Below, one piece after another: positions 23,985-32,792 of a stretch of 64,000 bases of DNA (within the stretch, counting starts at the first letter, position 1; every line of letters starts with the position of its first letter). Under the pieces are notes generated by a model. It did not search any database, was not told where the DNA came from, and saw only the letters and a program-made list of their open reading frames with translations. This DNA is from Cohnella sp. SGD-V74 (GTDB lineage Bacteria; Bacillota; Bacilli; Paenibacillales; Paenibacillaceae): contig NZ_PVYW01000031.1 in assembly GCF_003001675.1 (NCBI RefSeq), positions 21,976-85,975 of the forward strand, given 5' to 3'. A program made the translations under genes and the position numbers.

Positions 23985-25418
23985 CTATTTTAAGCGCTTG
24001 TTGATGACGACCAGCTTCGTTTCCGTCATTTCCTCGACCGCGTATTTGACGCCCTCGCGCCCGGTGCCGCTCTCCTTGACGCCCCCGTACGGCATATGGT
24101 CGACGCGGAAGGTCGGAATGTCGTTGATCATGACGCCTCCCACCTTCAGCCGTTCCGCCGCGCGAAGCGCCGTGAACAAATCGGACGTGTAGATGCCCGC
24201 CTGCAGACCGTATTTCGAATCGTTCACCTCGTCGATCGCCTCGTCGACCGATTTCACGCTGCCGATCACGACGATCGGGGCGAACGCCTCGCGGCACGAC
24301 ACCTTCATCTCCCGTCCCGCCTCCGTAAGGACGGTCGGCTCCAGCACGCCGTTGCTGACGCTGCCGCCCGCCGCTACTTGCGCGCCGCCGTCCGTCGCTT
24401 CCCGAATCCAGCTCAGCGCCCTTTCGGTCTCCCGCCCGGAGATCATTGCGGACAGATCGGTCTCCGGATCAAGCGGATCTCCCTGCTTCAATCGCTTGGC
24501 CGCCTCGGCGAACTTGCGGACGAAGCTCTCGTAGATCTCTTCGTGAACGTAGATGCGCTGCAGCGAAATGCATACCTGGCCCTGGTTGGAGAAAGCGCCG
24601 GTCACGCAGCGCGGCACGATCGCGTCCAGGTCGGCGTCCTTGTCGACGATCAGCGCCGAATTGGAGCCGAGCTCCAAGGTGACGCGCTTGAGTCCGGCTC
24701 TCGCCCGGATGACTTTGCCCACCTCGGGACTTCCGGTGAACGTGATCATCGCGACCCGCTCGTCCTCGACGATCGCCGCGCCTGCTGCCTCGCCATGTCC
24801 GGGAACGACGTTCAGCGCGCCCGAGGGCAGCCCGGCTTCGGCGAACAGCCCGGCGATATACAGCGCCGACAGAGGCGTCTGCTCGGCCGGCTTCAGCACA
24901 ACCGTATTGCCGGCGGCAATCGCAGGTCCGACCTTGTGCGCGACCAGATTAAACGGGAAGTTAAACGGCGTGATCGCCCCGATGACGCCGAGCGGCTCGC
25001 GCACCGTATACGCCAATCGACCTTCCCCTCCCGGAGCCGCGTCGAGAGGAATCGTCTCCCCGCCGATCCGCTTCGCTTCCTCGGCGGCAAACTTGTAGGT
25101 CTGCACCGTGCGGGCGATCTCCGCCCGCGCCGCCTTGATCGGCTTGGCCGCTTCCAGCGCGATCAAGCGAGCCGCCTCCTCGGACCGGGCGTCGAGGAGC
25201 GCCGCGACCCGCTCCAGAATGGCCGCCCTCTCGTGCGCCGGCATGGCGGCCATTGCACCCGTCGCTTCGCATGCGGCGCCAATCGCTTCGCGCGTCTCTT
25301 GCTCGTCAGCCGAGGGAACCTTAGCGACGACCTCCCCCGTATAGGGAGAACGCAATTCCTCGCAACGTCCCGCTTCCCGCCATCCGCCGCCGATAAACAG
25401 CCCTTTTATCGTTTCCAT
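23985..25418 (-). CDS. NAD(P)-dependent aldehyde dehydrogenase family protein
   Basis: The 477-residue protein has the complete ALDH fold. Visible are the PFNFPFNLVAHKVGPAIAAG segment, the cofactor-binding FTGSPEVGK, the general-base glutamate in TLELGSNSALIVD, and the catalytic cysteine in NQGQVCISLQ. The C-terminal PYGGVKESGTGREG is also conserved. The closest subgroups by eye are lactaldehyde, phosphonoacetaldehyde and semialdehyde dehydrogenases; the substrate cannot be fixed. It sits between sigH and rpmG, where B. subtilis has no gene, with a terminator upstream, so it is probably transcribed separately. Confidence 0.88.
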   Translation of the reverse strand: METIKGLFIGGGWREAGRCEELRSPYTGEVVAKVPSADEQETREAIGAACEATGAMAAMPAHERAAILERVAALLDARSEEAARLIALEAAKPIKAARAEIARTVQTYKFAAEEAKRIGGETIPLDAAPGGEGRLAYTVREPLGVIGAITPFNFPFNLVAHKVGPAIAAGNTVVLKPAEQTPLSALYIAGLFAEAGLPSGALNVVPGHGEAAGAAIVEDERVAMITFTGSPEVGKVIRARAGLKRVTLELGSNSALIVDKDADLDAIVPRCVTGAFSNQGQVCISLQRIYVHEEIYESFVRKFAEAAKRLKQGDPLDPETDLSAMISGRETERALSWIREATDGGAQVAAGGSVSNGVLEPTVLTEAGREMKVSCREAFAPIVVIGSVKSVDEAIDEVNDSKYGLQAGIYTSDLFTALRAAERLKVGGVMINDIPTFRVDHMPYGGVKESGTGREGVKYAVEEMTETKLVVINKRLK

Positions 25419-25457
25419 TTTCCACCCGGCTCCTTTCGGTTTGGCCCTTAAGGCCGT

Positions 25458-25484
25458 AAAAAAAGCAGCTTCGGATTGGCTGCT
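25458..25484 (-). terminator. Rho-independent terminator after sigH
   Basis: Arms AGCAGC (25464-25469) and GCTGCT (25479-25484), followed on the minus strand by seven T residues. It lies about 35 bp past the sigH stop and insulates it from the aldehyde dehydrogenase gene. Confidence 0.75.
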
Positions 25485-25519
25485 TGTGCTTTACTGCATA
25501 TAGATGTATCGGATCAGTG

Positions 25520-26170
25520 CTAACTGCCTATGTCGCGAATCTCCAAGTACCGTTCGAGCTTGCGCTTGACGCGCTGCAGGGCGTTGTCGATCGACTTCAC
25601 ATGTCTGTCCAGATCAACCGCGATTTCCTGATAGGAGCGGCCATCCAAGTAGAGCATCAGCACCTTGCGCTCCAGATCGCTCAATATCTCGGTCATCTTG
25701 TCCTCGAGGCCGTAAAACTCCTCTTGGTTGATAATCATCTCCTCCGGGTCGCACACCCTGGAGCCGCAGATGACGTCGAGCAGCGTTCGGTCCGAGTCCT
25801 CGTCGTAGATCGGCTTGTCTAGGGAAACGTAGGAATTCAGAGGAATATGCTTCTGACGGGTAGCCGTCTTGATCGCGGTAATGATCTGCCTGGTGATGCA
25901 CAACTCCGCGAAAGCCTTGAACGAAGCCAGCTTGTCGCCCTTGAAGTCGCGAATCGCCTTGTAGAGGCCGATCATCCCTTCCTGAACGATATCCTCCCGC
26001 TCCGCGCCGATGAGGAAGTAAGATCGCGCCTTGGCGCGCACGAAATTGCGATATTTATGAATGAGGTACTCCAACGCTCCGCTATCTCCCAAGCGAACGA
26101 ATTCAACGATGTCCTCGTCGGCCCTGAAGTCGTACTCAAGCGTTGCCAGTCTCTCCAAGTCGACGCTCAC
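25520..26170 (-). CDS. sigH: RNA polymerase sporulation sigma factor SigH
   Basis: The protein is strongly SigH-like: the region-2 core YRNFVRAKARSYFLIGAERE, then DIVQEGMIGLYKAIRDF, the invariant SFKAFAELCITRQIITAIKT, and a C-terminal HTH ending DNALQRVKRKLERYLEIR. A GGAGGG sequence lies 6 bp before the GTG at 26170, giving 216 residues, so the ATG at 26191 is less likely. SigH directs early sporulation and transition-state genes, so the organism probably forms spores. A strong promoter lies upstream. Confidence 0.96.
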   Translation of the reverse strand: MSVDLERLATLEYDFRADEDIVEFVRLGDSGALEYLIHKYRNFVRAKARSYFLIGAEREDIVQEGMIGLYKAIRDFKGDKLASFKAFAELCITRQIITAIKTATRQKHIPLNSYVSLDKPIYDEDSDRTLLDVICGSRVCDPEEMIINQEEFYGLEDKMTEILSDLERKVLMLYLDGRSYQEIAVDLDRHVKSIDNALQRVKRKLERYLEIRDIGS

Positions 26171-26229
26171 GAACATCCCTCCGGTCTGCATTGGCGTACT
26201 GGAACCTCTTACTCTACCAAACTATTATC

Positions 26230-26258
26230 AATATACTTGATCTGACGCATAGCGTCAA
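26230..26258 (-). promoter_or_regulatory. Sigma-A promoter of sigH
   Basis: Minus-strand TTGACG (26253-26258) and TATATT (26230-26235) are 17 bp apart. The AT-rich start region resembles AbrB-controlled promoters of sigH in B. subtilis, but no AbrB site can be named from sequence. Confidence 0.75.
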
Positions 26259-26341
26259 TGGATTTGCCGTTATTCGCCCTCAAGCGGGAATGGTAAAATT
26301 GTAAATTAAAGCCACGATTCGACATTTTCCCTTATAATCCG

Positions 26342-26890
26342 TCACGAATCTTTGAGTCCCCGTCTCATCCGCTCCAATCGCGATTGGACGTCCTCCGGCA
26401 AAATGCCTTCCAACGGATTTTTCTTCAGCCGATGATCGTTCCTGATGGCCGTCCGGATATCGACGCTGCTCTGCCGGACCGCGTGCCTCAGCTCGCGCGC
26501 CGACACACGGAGCGCCCCGCGCCCGAAGACGACGTGCTGCTCGACGAGATCGGATGTGGCGACGTAGACATTGCGCTTGACGGACAGCCACTCTCCGACG
26601 AGCCGCTCGATGCATTCGTCGGCGGTCTCCTTCTCTCTCGTGTAGACGACGCTGAACTTTTTGCGCGGACGGTACTCCTTGCCGGTGCCGGGCACGCGGA
26701 ACGCATCGAAAACGACGATGACGATCAGTCCCGCGTAGCCCTGGTAGTCCGACAGCATATCCAGCAGCCGATCCCGCGCATCCTCCAGCTTCTCGTCTTT
26801 GAGCGCGCTTAGCTCAGGCCACGCCCCGATCACGTTATAGCCGTCGACGAGCAGAACGTCCTCTCTCTGGAACGTCCTGCCTTCACGCAT
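26342..26890 (-). CDS. rae1: NYN-domain ribonuclease (Rae1/YacP family)
   Basis: The 182-residue protein begins with VLLVDGYNVIGAWPEL, the first acidic motif of the NYN/PIN-like fold (D16). Further acidic residues occur in IVVFDAFRV and near KETADECIERLV. This matches YacP, renamed Rae1 in B. subtilis, a ribosome-associated endonuclease that cleaves mRNA in the A site. The order rlmB-rae1-sigH is the B. subtilis one. The gene overlaps rlmB by 8 bp, so the pair is probably translationally coupled. Confidence 0.9.
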   Translation of the reverse strand: MREGRTFQREDVLLVDGYNVIGAWPELSALKDEKLEDARDRLLDMLSDYQGYAGLIVIVVFDAFRVPGTGKEYRPRKKFSVVYTREKETADECIERLVGEWLSVKRNVYVATSDLVEQHVVFGRGALRVSARELRHAVRQSSVDIRTAIRNDHRLKKNPLEGILPEDVQSRLERMRRGLKDS

Positions 26891-27887
26891 GACCGGTAGG
26901 GGACACCGGCGACGGGGAATCCCCGCTCTTCGCCGCTTGCCCGCGCTGGCGGACGACTTCGTACAGAATGACTCCCGTCGCTACGGACGCGTTCAGCGAA
27001 TTGATCCGGCCGACCATCGGCAGCGACAGAATAAAGTCGCATCTCTCCTTCACGAGCCTGGACAAGCCTTGTCCCTCGTTGCCGATCACGACAGCGAGCG
27101 GGCCGGTCAGATTCGTGTCGTAGAACCCTTCTTGCGCTCCGACGTCCGCTCCCGCGATCCACAGTCCCGCTTCCTTGAGCTTCTCCATCGTTTGCACGAG
27201 ATTCGCGACTCTGGCGACCGGGACGTACTCGACGGCTCCGGCCGACGTCTTGGCGACGACCGCGGTCAGGCCGGCGCTGCGCCGCTTCGGCACGATGACG
27301 CCATGCACGCCGGTGCAATCTGCCGTCCGCAGGATGGAGCCCAGATTGTGCGGGTCCTCGATCTCGTCCAGAAGGACGAGGAACGGCGCTTCGCCCCGCT
27401 CGGCTGCGCGGGCGAGCAGTTCGTCCACGTCGGCGTAGGCTACGGCCGCCGCTTGGGCGACGACTCCCTGGTGCTGCATGTCGGGGACGAGCCGGTCGAG
27501 CTTGCTCTTGTCCACCTGCTGAACGACGATGCCGCGCGCCTTCGCCTCCTCCATAATCGGCTGCACGAGAGAGCGCTGCGCCTGCGCGGAGACGAATATT
27601 TTGTTGATCGAGCGGCCCGCCTTGAGCGCCTCCAGAACGGGGTGCTTGCCCGCGACGTACTCTTCTTCGCCCTTAAGCGCGCTCTCTTCGCTCCACCGCT
27701 CATCGTCGTGCTCGGTCGGCTGAACGCCGCGCGTCGGCCGCGCGTCTGGTCTCTGTTCCTTGCGATCGCCTCGCCAAGGCGGGTTGCCGCCGCCGAGGCT
27801 GCGCCCTCCCTTGCCTCTGGCTGCAGGCTTCCCGCCCTGAGCGGAACGGCTTTCCGGCGATCTCGGATCTTTGTTGCCCATTTCCAT
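26883..27887 (-). CDS. rlmB: 23S rRNA (guanosine-2'-O)-methyltransferase RlmB family
   Basis: The 334-residue protein has the SpoU/TrmH knot: substrate-binding domain from about residue 78 (EEYVAGKHPVLEALKAGRSI), then LLDEIEDPHNLGSILRTADC, and the SAM-binding knot VIGNEGQGLSRLV with SLPMVGRINSLNASVATGV. These are typical of RlmB (YacO), which methylates G2251. The first 75 residues are a basic, Gly/Pro/Arg-rich extension that looks disordered; an internal start is possible. It lies in the cysE-cysS-mrnC-rlmB-rae1 run. Confidence 0.92.
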   Translation of the reverse strand: MEMGNKDPRSPESRSAQGGKPAARGKGGRSLGGGNPPWRGDRKEQRPDARPTRGVQPTEHDDERWSEESALKGEEEYVAGKHPVLEALKAGRSINKIFVSAQAQRSLVQPIMEEAKARGIVVQQVDKSKLDRLVPDMQHQGVVAQAAAVAYADVDELLARAAERGEAPFLVLLDEIEDPHNLGSILRTADCTGVHGVIVPKRRSAGLTAVVAKTSAGAVEYVPVARVANLVQTMEKLKEAGLWIAGADVGAQEGFYDTNLTGPLAVVIGNEGQGLSRLVKERCDFILSLPMVGRINSLNASVATGVILYEVVRQRGQAAKSGDSPSPVSPTGHA

Positions 27888-27909
27888 CTTCCTTTATCGT
27901 TTAATGCGC

Positions 27910-28350
27910 TTATTCAGTTTCGGCGGCGAAAGCCAGCTCCATCAACTGCTCCAAGCGCTCTTTCTGCCCTTCGTAATACAGATAGCCGACAAGACACTCC
28001 AGCGCGGTCGCTTGGCGATAGTCCGCGGGATCGGCATTGCGGGGAGGCTGACCGGACTTCGTGTTGCGCCCTCTGCGCACGATGTCGGCCTCTTCCTCCG
28101 TAAGCAGCGGCGCCCACCGCTGCAGCAGCTTCGCCTGCGCGGCGGCGGAGACGTATTTCGTCGCCGCGCGGTGCAGCTCGTGCGGCTTGCGGCTGCTGCC
28201 CGCGATCAGCCGCTGGCGGACGTACACCTCGAACACGGCGTCGCCCACGTAAGCGAGCACGATCGGGGACAGCAGCTTGACCGGAACGTCCGAGGGGACG
28301 ACCGGCGCAATGACGGGCGGAACGGCGGACGTTGGAGCGCGGCTCGTCAT
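27910..28350 (-). CDS. mrnC: Mini-ribonuclease III
   Basis: The 146-residue protein has the RNase III catalytic core without a dsRNA-binding domain. The motif VLAYVGDAVFEVYVRQRLIA contains the acidic metal ligands, and LECLVGYLYYEGQKERLEQL is the C-terminal counterpart. Mini-III matures 23S rRNA in B. subtilis. Its first codon overlaps the end of cysS by 4 bp. About 20 residues of the N-terminus are Pro/Val-rich and may not be conserved. Confidence 0.92.
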   Translation of the reverse strand: MTSRAPTSAVPPVIAPVVPSDVPVKLLSPIVLAYVGDAVFEVYVRQRLIAGSSRKPHELHRAATKYVSAAAQAKLLQRWAPLLTEEEADIVRRGRNTKSGQPPRNADPADYRQATALECLVGYLYYEGQKERLEQLMELAFAAETE

Positions 28351-29759
28351 TTGCGGCGCCAGCGGATGCCTTGCGGGGTGTCTTCCAGCACGATGCCCCG
28401 TTCCGCCAGCAAATCGCGAATTTCGTCCGCCCTGGCGAAATTGCGGTTCGCCCGCGCGGATGTCCGCTCCGCGATCAGAGCGTCCACTTCCTCGTCCAGC
28501 AGCTCCGCGTCGGTCTCTTCGGGGAGCAAGCCGAGAATGCCGTTCATCTCGCCGATCAGCTCGCGGATGAACAGCAGATCCGTCTCGCTGACGATTTCCC
28601 GCTGCAAATACGCGTTCGCTTCGGATACGACGCCGAACCAGGCCGTAATCGCGTCCGGCGTGCTGAAGTCGTCCTGCATGCGGGAGTGGAAATCGGCGCG
28701 CAGCTGTTCCAGACGGGCCTTCAGCTCCGCATCGGAGGCCAGGGAGAGATTGCCCTTGGCGACCGTGGACAGCCTGTGCTTCACGTTGTCGCGGCAGTTG
28801 GTCAGCCGATCGACGCTGTTGGCCGCCTGACGAATCGTCTCGTCGCTGAAGTTCAGCGGGCTGCGATAGTGCGTGGCCAGCATCAAATAACGGATCGCAT
28901 ACTTGCTCGTACCTTTAAGAAGCTGGCGAACGTTAACGCCGTTGCCGAGCGACTTGGACATTTTCTCGTTGTTGATGTTCACGAAGCCGTTGTGCATCCA
29001 GTAGCGCGACAGCGGCTCGCCCGTCAGCGACTCCGACTGCGCGATCTCGCACTCGTGGTGTGGGAACTGGAGGTCGTGGCCGCCTCCGTGTATGTCGAGC
29101 GTATCGCCCGCGAACTTGCGCACCATCGCCGAGCATTCGATGTGCCAGCCCGGACGGCCGTCTCCCCACGGGCTCGGCCAGTGAATCTCGCCCGGCTTGG
29201 CCGCTTTCCACAAGACGAAGTCCTGCGGATTTTCCTTGCGCTCGTCCACGTCGATGCGGATGCCGTACTGCAATTCATCGAGATTTTTGTGGGACAGCTT
29301 CCCGTAATCGGGGAACGTCGACGTGCGGAAGTACACGTCCCCCGCGCTCTCGTACGCCTTGCCCTGCTCGACCAGTTCGCGGATGAACTCGACGATCTCG
29401 TCGATCGTCTCCGTTACCCGGGGCGACACCGTAGGAGGAAGCGCTCCGAGCGCCTCGCGGTCTTCCTTGAAGGCGGCGATGAACTTCTCCGCCACTTCTG
29501 GCACCGTAATGTTCATATCTGCCGCTTTGCGAATCATTTTGTCGTCGACGTCCGTGTAGTTCACGATGTAGTTGACCTGGAAGCCGATCGCCTCCAGATA
29601 GCGTCTCACGACGTCGAAGAAGATAACCGGCCTTGCGTTGCCGATATGAATGTAGTCGTACACGGTCGGCCCGCATACGTACATATTCACTTTTCCCGGC
29701 TCGCGCGGGACGAAAGGCTGCAAGTCCCTGGTCATGCTGTCGTATATTTTCAAGTTCAC
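28347..29759 (-). CDS. cysS: Cysteine--tRNA ligase
   Basis: The 470-residue protein has the class I signatures: PTVYDYIHIGNARP (HIGN at 38-41) and NNEKMSKSLGN (KMSKS). C29 and the later C-H-E zinc ligands around WHIECSAM and HHECE are present. It joins cysteine to tRNA-Cys. It follows cysE by 7 bp and overlaps mrnC by 4 bp, so it is under the same T-box control as cysE. Confidence 0.97.
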   Translation of the reverse strand: MNLKIYDSMTRDLQPFVPREPGKVNMYVCGPTVYDYIHIGNARPVIFFDVVRRYLEAIGFQVNYIVNYTDVDDKMIRKAADMNITVPEVAEKFIAAFKEDREALGALPPTVSPRVTETIDEIVEFIRELVEQGKAYESAGDVYFRTSTFPDYGKLSHKNLDELQYGIRIDVDERKENPQDFVLWKAAKPGEIHWPSPWGDGRPGWHIECSAMVRKFAGDTLDIHGGGHDLQFPHHECEIAQSESLTGEPLSRYWMHNGFVNINNEKMSKSLGNGVNVRQLLKGTSKYAIRYLMLATHYRSPLNFSDETIRQAANSVDRLTNCRDNVKHRLSTVAKGNLSLASDAELKARLEQLRADFHSRMQDDFSTPDAITAWFGVVSEANAYLQREIVSETDLLFIRELIGEMNGILGLLPEETDAELLDEEVDALIAERTSARANRNFARADEIRDLLAERGIVLEDTPQGIRWRRK

Positions 29760-29766
29760 GTTTGAT

Positions 29767-30567
29767 TTAGCTCCTTTTCTTCTCTAGTTCCGGCGAGTGC
29801 ACGAGATCGCGCGCGTTCCCGGCATGCCCGGAATCGTCTTCCGCGCCCAGATGCTCGTATTCGGACGAGCTGCGCGGCTGCGGTTGTCCGGGACCGCCGT
29901 CCGAGGGACGAACGTCCGCCTGGCCGCCCTTTTTGAGCCGTTCAACTTCGGCCTTGAGATCGTTGATCTCCTTCTGCATGAACCGGAACGTCTCGATGAG
30001 CGGGTCCGGCAGATTCGTATGGTCGAGCCGGTCGCCGATCTTCTTGCCGTTGCGCTTGACGACGCGCCCCGGAATGCCGACGACGGTGCTGTTCGGCGGC
30101 ACTTCCCGCAGCACGACCGAGTTGGCTCCGATATTCGTATTATCCCCGACCGTGAACGATCCGAGCACTTTCGCTCCGGAAGCGATGACGACCCGGTTGC
30201 CGATCGTCGGGTGGCGCTTGCCCTTCTCCTTGCCCGTACCTCCGAGCGTCACTCCCTGATAGATGACGACCTCTTCCCCGATCTCGCACGTCTCGCCGAT
30301 GACGACGCCCATGCCGTGGTCGATGAACAGCTTGCGGCCCAGCTTCGCCCCGGGATGAATCTCGATTCCGGTGAAGAAACGGCTGACCTGGGAGATGATG
30401 CGGGCGATCGTATACAACCGGCGGCGGTAAAAAAACTGCGCGACGCGGTGAGCCCATATCGCGTGCAGCCCCGCATACGTAAAGACGACTTCAAACCAAC
30501 TTCTGGCCGCGGGATCATTCTCGAATACCGCCTCGATGTCCGACTTGACCGTACGCCATATCCCCAT
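29767..30567 (-). CDS. cysE: Serine O-acetyltransferase with extended C-terminal tail
   Basis: The 266-residue protein is a CysE with hexapeptide repeats: residues about 70-175 contain IHPGAKLGRKLFIDHGMGVV and GVTLGGTGKEKGKRHPTIGN. It acetylates serine for cysteine synthesis. After residue 210 comes a hydrophilic tail rich in Gly, Pro, Asp and Ser that ends LEKKRS. Usual Firmicute proteins are about 220 residues. The C-terminal isoleucine that docks CysE into CysK in enteric enzymes is absent. Expression is set by the cysteine T-box upstream. Confidence 0.92.
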   Translation of the reverse strand: MGIWRTVKSDIEAVFENDPAARSWFEVVFTYAGLHAIWAHRVAQFFYRRRLYTIARIISQVSRFFTGIEIHPGAKLGRKLFIDHGMGVVIGETCEIGEEVVIYQGVTLGGTGKEKGKRHPTIGNRVVIASGAKVLGSFTVGDNTNIGANSVVLREVPPNSTVVGIPGRVVKRNGKKIGDRLDHTNLPDPLIETFRFMQKEINDLKAEVERLKKGGQADVRPSDGGPGQPQPRSSSEYEHLGAEDDSGHAGNARDLVHSPELEKKRS

Positions 30568-30594
30568 GACCCATCCCCCCTGCTCTTTCTCTAT

Positions 30595-30631
30595 AAAAAA
30601 AAGTCTCTGCAGCGATAATCGCTGCAGAGAC
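30595..30631 (-). terminator. T-box regulated terminator before cysE
   Basis: A 13-bp stem GTCTCTGCAGCGA (30603-30615) with TCGCTGCAGAGAC (30619-30631) is followed on the minus strand by eight T residues. It lies between the T-box core and the cysE start. Confidence 0.9.
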
Positions 30632-30905
30632 GTCGTGACGCGGTCCCACTCTGCTTAAGCAAGCGCCGTAATTCGGCATGCCTGCTCCTCTACGGATCGG
30701 TAACGGGAATCCCCCCGGCACCGCTTAACGAAGACGCGGCAAACGCGACCATCGTCGCATTCCCTGCCGGTCGTCCGCTCGGCGGCGCAGCTCCCAGGCG
30801 CATTTCGGCTTTGCGAGAACGAGGCGGCTTTCAGCCCATGGCCGCCCTCTCTGTGCATTCTGCAGCAAAACTTACTCTCCTGTTCGTCGCACGTTTTCGA
30901 TATAG
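30595..30905 (-). ncRNA. T-box leader with a cysteine specifier, upstream of cysE-cysS
   Basis: The minus-strand leader has the stem I AG-bulge region GAGAGTAAGTTTT, a specifier loop with GAAATGCGCC in which TGC (30800-30802) is the cysteine codon, and the T-box core AGTGGGACCGCG (30639-30650). A terminator follows. This is a transcriptional T-box responding to uncharged tRNA-Cys. The core reads TGGG where the base after TGG meets the tRNA discriminator; with the usual U73 of tRNA-Cys this gives a G-U pair. Confidence 0.9.
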
Positions 30906-30909
30906 CTCA

Positions 30910-30938
30910 AGTATATCCCAACCCCGTACCCGTGACAA
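30910..30938 (-). promoter_or_regulatory. Sigma-A promoter of the cysE T-box leader
   Basis: Minus-strand TTGTCA (30933-30938) and TATACT (30910-30915) are 17 bp apart, with a start predicted near 30903, just ahead of the T-box stem I. Confidence 0.8.
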
Positions 30939-31011
30939 GACGCGGGACTTTATCCGGGCTCGGGCCTATGCTATCCCCGTTAATCAAACGAAAAAAGTCC
31001 CGTCGGAGCAT

Positions 31012-31110
31012 TTAGCGGTCTGCCAGACCGTTCTCTTGCCAGACTTCCGCATTCTCGCCGACTTAACGGTCCCGCAAACCACTAATACTGCTCCCTCGCC
31101 ACTTCGCAAA
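31012..31110. repeat. Two degenerate copies of the palindromic 51-bp repeat
   Basis: TTAGCGGTCTGCCAGACCGT starts at 31012 and a decayed copy TTAACGGTCCCGCAAACC at 31063, a 51-bp step. The core AGCGGTCTGCCAGACCGTT is a near-perfect palindrome. The same core recurs in the array at 63.4-63.65 kb. The copies lie between gltX and the T-box promoter. Confidence 0.75.
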
Positions 31111-31143
31111 CCGGCGCAAGCCTGCCAAAATCGCCTTCTCGCC

Positions 31144-32604
31144 TCACAGCCGCTCAGCCAGACGCTTCAGCACCTTGTCCCGGCCCAGCAGCCAGATTGT
31201 GCCGTTGAGGTCCGGTCCGTGCGTCTGTCCGGTCAATGCAACGCGGATCGGCATGAACAAACCTTTGCCTTTGACTCCGGTCGCGGTCTGCACCGCCTTG
31301 ATCAGAGCCTTCATATTGTCGATCGTGAAGCCTTCCTCGCCAGCTGCCTCGATCTGCTCGCGGAACGCTTGCAGCACGGTCGGCACGGTCTCCTCCGCCA
31401 GCACCGCGCTCGCCTCGTCGTCGAAGACCAGCTTCTCCTGGAAGAACAGATCGGACAGAGCGACGATCTCCGCCCCGAACCGCAGATGGTCGCGGAACAG
31501 CGTCACCAAGGCGGAAGCCCACTGCTGCTCCTGCTCGCTTGGCGCCTCCGGCAGACGTCCGGCCGCCTTCAGATGCGGAAGGCACAGCTCCAGCACCCGC
31601 TCCGGCTCCGCCTGCTTCAAGTAGTGCTGGTTGAGCCAGCTCAGCTTGGCCGTATCGAATACCGCCGGGCTCTTCGACAGACGATTGGCGTTGAAAATTT
31701 CGATAAGCTGCTCCCTGCCGAAAATCTCCTCTTCTCCCTCAGGAGACCAACCGAGCAGCGTAATGAAGTTGAACAGCGCTTCGGGCAAGTAGCCCAGCTC
31801 TTCATACTGCTGGATAAACTGCACGATGGATTCGTCGCGCTTGGACAGCTTCTTGCGTTGATCGTTCACGATCAGCGTCATGTGCCCGAATACCGGAGGC
31901 GTCCAATCGAACGCTTCGTAGATCATCAGTTGACGAGGCGTGTTCGTGATGTGATCCTCGCCGCGCAGCACGTGCGAGATCGCCATCAGATGGTCGTCGA
32001 CGGCTACCGCGTAGTTGTATGTCGGGATGCCGTCCTTCTTGACGATGACGAAATCTCCGAAGTCTTCCGACTTGAACGAAATTTCGCTTTTGACGATATC
32101 CTGGAACGTATAAGTCCGGTCCGCCGGCACCGTAAAACGAATGCTCGCCGCACGGCCTTCCGCCGCCAGCTTCTCTCTGTCCTCCGCGCTCAGATGACGG
32201 CATTTGCCCGAATATTTCGGAGTCTCGCCGCGCGCCGATTGCTCCTCGCGCTCCCGCTCCAACTCCTCCTCCGTGCAGTAGCACGGATAAGCAAGCTGAC
32301 GATCCAGCAACTGCTGCGTGTGGGCGCGGTAAATGTCGAGTCGTTCTGTCTGACGGTACGGCCCGTACTCTCCTGGACGGTCGGTGCTCTCGTCCCAATC
32401 GACGCCGAGCCATTTCAAGTACTTAAGCTGGCTTTCCTCGCCTCCCGCGACGTTGCGCTTAACGTCCGTATCCTCGATGCGGATAATGAACTCTCCCCCG
32501 TGATGACGGGCGAACAAGTAGTTGAAAATAGCGGTTCTCGCGTTGCCGATATGCAGATGCCCCGTTGGGCTCGGCGCATAACGTACGCGGACTTTAGTGG
32601 ACAT
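31144..32604 (-). CDS. gltX: Glutamate--tRNA ligase
   Basis: The ATG at 32604 follows CAAGGAGGAACGGATT and gives 486 residues starting MSTKVRVRYAPSPTGHLHIG. HIGN is at 18-21 and the KMSKS equivalent is KKLSKRDES near residue 255. The two-domain anticodon-binding part is complete. In most Firmicutes GltX is non-discriminating and also charges tRNA-Gln for amidation by GatCAB; sequence alone does not settle this. It follows ispF and precedes the cysE T-box unit, as in B. subtilis. Confidence 0.97.
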   Translation of the reverse strand: MSTKVRVRYAPSPTGHLHIGNARTAIFNYLFARHHGGEFIIRIEDTDVKRNVAGGEESQLKYLKWLGVDWDESTDRPGEYGPYRQTERLDIYRAHTQQLLDRQLAYPCYCTEEELEREREEQSARGETPKYSGKCRHLSAEDREKLAAEGRAASIRFTVPADRTYTFQDIVKSEISFKSEDFGDFVIVKKDGIPTYNYAVAVDDHLMAISHVLRGEDHITNTPRQLMIYEAFDWTPPVFGHMTLIVNDQRKKLSKRDESIVQFIQQYEELGYLPEALFNFITLLGWSPEGEEEIFGREQLIEIFNANRLSKSPAVFDTAKLSWLNQHYLKQAEPERVLELCLPHLKAAGRLPEAPSEQEQQWASALVTLFRDHLRFGAEIVALSDLFFQEKLVFDDEASAVLAEETVPTVLQAFREQIEAAGEEGFTIDNMKALIKAVQTATGVKGKGLFMPIRVALTGQTHGPDLNGTIWLLGRDKVLKRLAERL

Positions 32605-32699
32605 AATCCGTTCCTCCTTGAACAATCGTGTATATATGGCGTTGTGCTCGAGCGTTATACGTTATTCCTCATCCCACGCATTGCCGACACTCAACCCCA

Positions 32700-32792
32700 A
32701 GGCACTTTTCTGGCCTTCAACCGACGCGCCCTTCCCCCACTCCGAGCAGCCGAGACACTTTTCTGGCCTTCAGCGGATGCGCCGAGCTAAAC
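32700..32792. repeat. Two-copy intergenic repeat between ispF and gltX
   Basis: ACTTTTCTGGCCTTCA occurs at 32704 and again at 32757, a 53-bp step, each followed by a similar stretch ending GCGCC. This is a third, short repeat family with nearly the same period as the other arrays. No function is known. Confidence 0.6.
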
